From the NCBI GenBank assembly GCA_025056835.1, contig JANWVS010000088.1, forward strand, positions 1-7,379: 7,379 bases of DNA, read 5' to 3'. The stretch comes from Gemmataceae bacterium (GTDB lineage: Bacteria; Planctomycetota; Planctomycetia; Gemmatales; Gemmataceae). The notes below the pieces were generated by a model. It ran no database searches, was not told where the DNA came from, and was given only the letters and a program-made list of their open reading frames with translations. This document shows, in pieces, positions 4,387 to 7,379 of the stretch. Numbering within the stretch: the stretch's first letter is position 1; every line of letters starts with the position of its first letter. Both the position numbers and the translations under genes were made by a program.

Positions 4387-7379
4387 CTACTTTCGGAAGA
4401 TCAAGGCGTCGGCGGCGTCCAGGTCGAGGGTGCAGACCGCGGCGCCGTCGGTCGTCATCTGCACCGGTCCGCCGCTGGCCAGCGCGACGTTCCTCCCCGT
4501 CGGAATGTGGATCGCCACCTTCAGCCCCTTGATCGGTTGATGCGTCCAATTGATCAGCGGAATCACCACACCCTGTTTCGCCTCCAGCACGGTCGATTCA
4601 ACCAGCGGCATCGAACAAGTAACCGGACGCTCCGCGGGCACACACGAGGCAAAAAAGGCGCGGGCCGCCGGATCGAACTCGGTCGGCAGCCAGTGCGTCA
4701 TGCTGTCGTCGGTGGCGCCGCGGTCCATGGGCCGCTTGGGATAGGCCGGCTTGAGGTAGGTCAGCCCCGGGAGAAAGGCCAGATAGGTCGCCGTGCCCTT
4801 GCCGACGGCGGCTTCGGTGTGGGCCGGCACGCCGTCGTCGAAAACCGACAACACCTTGGCCGGGCTGCTGACCACCGCCAGGCTGCGCACGCCGAAGACC
4901 GGCGTCTTCGCGATCTGGCCATCGAGCTTCCAGTGGACATAGGCCAACGGCTGAGCGAACGGTAGGTCTTGCCGCTCGAAGCGGATCGTTTCGGCAGCCC
5001 GTTGCAGTTCCTTCTGGTCGACGCCCAGCAGCTTGCGCAGCGTCGTGTTGGGTTGATTGGCCTCATCGAACATGCCGGCGCCCGCCGTGGCGATCAACCG
5101 GCCTCCCGCCGCCACCCACGCGGCAATCTGCTTCGATCCGGCCTGACTGACGTGGGCATCACAAAGGAAAAGGACCTTGTAACTCGCTAAATCATCGCCT
5201 TCGACCACGAAGTCGAGCGGCGTTTGCGTTTGTCGAATCGCCAGGTACAGCGCACGCTTGGCGGCGTCGAAAGGGGCCTGATGATCGTTCCACACATCGG
5301 CCGCTTCGCTGAACCACAGGGCCGTCTGCGCCGGACGAACCTGGCCCTCCTGGACGATGTCCTCGAATGTGCCTAGTTCGTGGATGCCGCGACGCACCTC
5401 CTGATACATGGCCGGCGAATTAACGTGATTTTCGGTATAGGCGGCGACGACCGGGCGAAACTCGAACAGGTTGATGACGCGGGCGCCGTGGCCCAAGGTG
5501 CTGTAGAACAAGCGCCGCCACATCTTCGGGGTGTTGTTGGGCGCGTGAGGCATCACGTAGTAGTGGATTTTCGCTTCGGGACGATGGCGCACGGCGGCGC
5601 GGAACATGTCGACCATGATGCCGTTGATTTGCGAACTGGCGACCGGTACCTGCCAGATGTAGTCCTCGCCCCAGGGCATGGTCATGCCGTCTTCGCGGAA
5701 TAGCGAGATCCAATGGTGCGTATCGCCCAGGTACATGTGTTGATGATGGGGCGAGAAGTTGGCGCCGATCCCGGCGTTGGGGAGATACTTCCGCAGGATG
5801 TCGGTCCGCTCTTTCAGTTGACCGATGCCGACGCGATAGGCGTAGATCTTCGACCAATAGTACAGTCGCGGTTTGGCCTTGGCCGCGGCCTCCGTCGGGC
5901 TGTACATGATTTGCTCCCAGTTGGCGGCGCCGGGATCGACGTCGTCGGGCTGGAGCTTCCGGCTTTGCAGCCAGGCCCGGAACCCTTGGTGGTCTTTGGC
6001 CGGCGGTCCGCCCAAGCCGATCTCGTCGCCGAGGCTGACGACCGCGATTTTCGCCGCGCGCTCGCCGAGGTTCTTGCAATACTCCTCCAGCTTGTTCGTC
6101 GGCACGTCGCGGACGTCGATGTAACCGCGAATCAGCCCATTGCCGCCGATGTCGTCGGTCGAATCGCGCCCTAGGGCCGTGGCGCCGATGAGCCGGAGGA
6201 ATTCGTTCAAGGCCGCGGTGTACTTGGCATCGCCCGGCTTAGCGGCGAAGGTGTAGCCGTAGATCAACGTCCGCTTGGGCGGCACTCCGTGGACCGGCCT
6301 TTGGCGGAGATAGTCCACCAGTTCGTACAACGCCTCATCGGCCAGGCGAATGCGGCGCGAGTAGCGGGTATCGCCGTCGTAGGCGAGCACGACGGAGCCG
6401 CGGAGGTCGGTGAAGCGCCGCAGCGGCGCGAGCTTGCCGTTGGCCTGCCGCAGCTGGAAATCCAGATCGTAGCGCGGCGCCGTGCCCTGGGCCGTTATGA
6501 TCCATTGACCATCGCTGAGCGTGTCGAGCAGATGTCCGACGTCGACGTAGTCGGTGCTTTCGCCGGGCTTGGCCGTCAGCGTGACCGGTTTCCAGTAGCG
6601 CAGGTGGACCCAGTACGGCGAGTGCTCGGTGCCGTTGGGAAAAAGGACCTTGAGGTCGGACTCGCCGCGGTTGGTCAGCTTGACGTAAACGTCGCCCGCT
6701 TGGGTGAGCATGCCGTCGAGGGGCAGGTAGTTTTCCTTGTCGATGCGCATTTGCACCTGGGCCGCGTCGCTGGTGAGCATGACCAGGTCGACGTTGCGTT
6801 TCGCCGCCGGTTCGGGTTGTTTGCCGGCCAAAAGTTTCAGCGTCACCAGTCCGGCGTCGAGCTGCACGAACGCGTCGTGCCCCTCCCAAACCAGGTTTTC
6901 CCCGGCCCCCCAGTCCCAGGCAACTTCCTTCTTGAGCTTCTGACCAAAGGCCCAGATGCGAAGGTTGTCGCGGGCGCCATACAGGCGATCCAGCTTCGTG
7001 ACACCGCCCTGCTGGACGACGACACGAAACTGGGTCTCAAAGCGATAGGCCGCTTCGTAGCGCACCAGCACGAGATACTTGCCCGCGGCCGGCACCTGGG
7101 CCGTGAGCGTCGCCTCCGTGGTCTCGCATTGCTCGGGCGCGCCCAGGTAGGCCTTGCGGCTCAGAAAGCAGTTGGCGAATGTCGCCGCGTAATAATTCGT
7201 CCCGAACGGCTTCGCCTGCCATCCCGGCGTGGTGACCTGAAATTCTTCGGCCTCGCAGAATACGGTCGTGGCCGAGCTGGCGATGACTGGCTCCTTTGCC
7301 GCCCGATACGCCTGGGCCGCCTTGCTGTGATCGAACTCCTGAGCCGATCCGAAACCTGTAATGCACCACCAAATTGCCG
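4387..7379 (-). CDS. Large exported multidomain protein, glycoside-hydrolase-like (5' end outside window)
   Basis: The frame stays open from 7377 to the stop at 4387, giving 996 visible residues; the start lies beyond the right edge. A shorter reading beginning at 7095 uses an internal GTG and cuts off conserved-looking sequence. Residues 1-12 (AIWWCITGFGSA) look like the end of a signal peptide cleaved before QEF, implying secretion. Residues 42-205 begin CEAEEFQV and form a beta-rich region like carbohydrate-binding modules. About 345-670 reads as a TIM-barrel-like part with VVSLGDEIGL (E452 a candidate acid) and VINLFEFRP (E639 a candidate nucleophile). About 681-784 resembles the Rossmann-like glutamine-amidotransferase-fold domain of GH42 beta-galactosidases, with YKVLFLCDAHVS and IAAWVAAGGRLIATAGAGM. 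The rest, to 996, is beta-rich. I infer a polysaccharide-active enzyme distantly related to GH42; the substrate is unknown and the catalytic residues are guesses. A non-enzymatic role is possible. Confidence 0.8.
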   Translation of the reverse strand, partial: AIWWCITGFGSAQEFDHSKAAQAYRAAKEPVIASSATTVFCEAEEFQVTTPGWQAKPFGTNYYAATFANCFLSRKAYLGAPEQCETTEATLTAQVPAAGKYLVLVRYEAAYRFETQFRVVVQQGGVTKLDRLYGARDNLRIWAFGQKLKKEVAWDWGAGENLVWEGHDAFVQLDAGLVTLKLLAGKQPEPAAKRNVDLVMLTSDAAQVQMRIDKENYLPLDGMLTQAGDVYVKLTNRGESDLKVLFPNGTEHSPYWVHLRYWKPVTLTAKPGESTDYVDVGHLLDTLSDGQWIITAQGTAPRYDLDFQLRQANGKLAPLRRFTDLRGSVVLAYDGDTRYSRRIRLADEALYELVDYLRQRPVHGVPPKRTLIYGYTFAAKPGDAKYTAALNEFLRLIGATALGRDSTDDIGGNGLIRGYIDVRDVPTNKLEEYCKNLGERAAKIAVVSLGDEIGLGGPPAKDHQGFRAWLQSRKLQPDDVDPGAANWEQIMYSPTEAAAKAKPRLYYWSKIYAYRVGIGQLKERTDILRKYLPNAGIGANFSPHHQHMYLGDTHHWISLFREDGMTMPWGEDYIWQVPVASSQINGIMVDMFRAAVRHRPEAKIHYYVMPHAPNNTPKMWRRLFYSTLGHGARVINLFEFRPVVAAYTENHVNSPAMYQEVRRGIHELGTFEDIVQEGQVRPAQTALWFSEAADVWNDHQAPFDAAKRALYLAIRQTQTPLDFVVEGDDLASYKVLFLCDAHVSQAGSKQIAAWVAAGGRLIATAGAGMFDEANQPNTTLRKLLGVDQKELQRAAETIRFERQDLPFAQPLAYVHWKLDGQIAKTPVFGVRSLAVVSSPAKVLSVFDDGVPAHTEAAVGKGTATYLAFLPGLTYLKPAYPKRPMDRGATDDSMTHWLPTEFDPAARAFFASCVPAERPVTCSMPLVESTVLEAKQGVVIPLINWTHQPIKGLKVAIHIPTGRNVALASGGPVQMTTDGAAVCTLDLDAADALIFRK

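Noticed and set aside
4294..4965. Plus-strand 223-codon frame antisense to the large exported protein
   Set aside because: Composition is Arg/Gly/His-rich and it overlaps a strongly coding frame; no motif supports it.
5420..6079. Minus-strand 219-codon frame inside the large exported protein gene
   Set aside because: It is a frame-shifted reading of the real gene, dominated by Arg and Pro.

Overview
The window is high-GC bacterial DNA with tightly packed genes, mostly on the minus strand. The protein styles (an FtsK/SpoIIIE-like ATPase tail, an RsbW-type ATPase beside a short FlgM-like protein, and a very large secreted sugar-hydrolase-like protein) suggest a member of the Planctomycetota, perhaps Pirellulales-like. 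That placement is an inference from protein style; no marker gene here proves it.

Layout on the + axis. 1-374 is the C-terminal end of a plus-strand FtsK/SpoIIIE-like ATPase. It converges with aroB (3-dehydroquinate synthase, minus, 402-1511), leaving 27 bp between the two stop codons. Reading leftward on the minus strand from the right edge, the order is: a large exported multidomain protein (4387 to beyond 7379, 5' end outside the window); an RsbW-type anti-sigma kinase (3830-4261); a 391-bp gap without a convincing gene; a short FlgM-like protein (3169-3438); a Fur-family metalloregulator (2619-3110); a 314-bp gap rich in inverted repeats; a lipoprotein that looks like an M48 metalloprotease without its catalytic motif (1591-2304); and aroB.

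The genes do not form one pathway. AroB is core shikimate metabolism, the Fur protein is a metal or redox sensor, and the lipoprotein is a probable envelope protein. The two small regulators, RsbW-like and FlgM-like, both resemble anti-sigma factors. Each is preceded by a sigma-70-type promoter candidate sharing the 10-mer TATGATGAAC at the -10 and an 18-bp spacer, so they may be co-regulated although separated by 391 bp. The fur promoter candidate overlaps the 3' end of the FlgM-like gene and holds a 21-bp imperfect dyad between -35 and -10, a plausible autoregulatory operator.

No tRNA, rRNA, CRISPR array, insertion sequence or phage gene was seen. Most of the window looks like ordinary chromosome. 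The most interesting points are the dead M48-like lipoprotein, the paired anti-sigma genes with matched promoters, the structured gap upstream of the lipoprotein, and the unclassified large exported protein.
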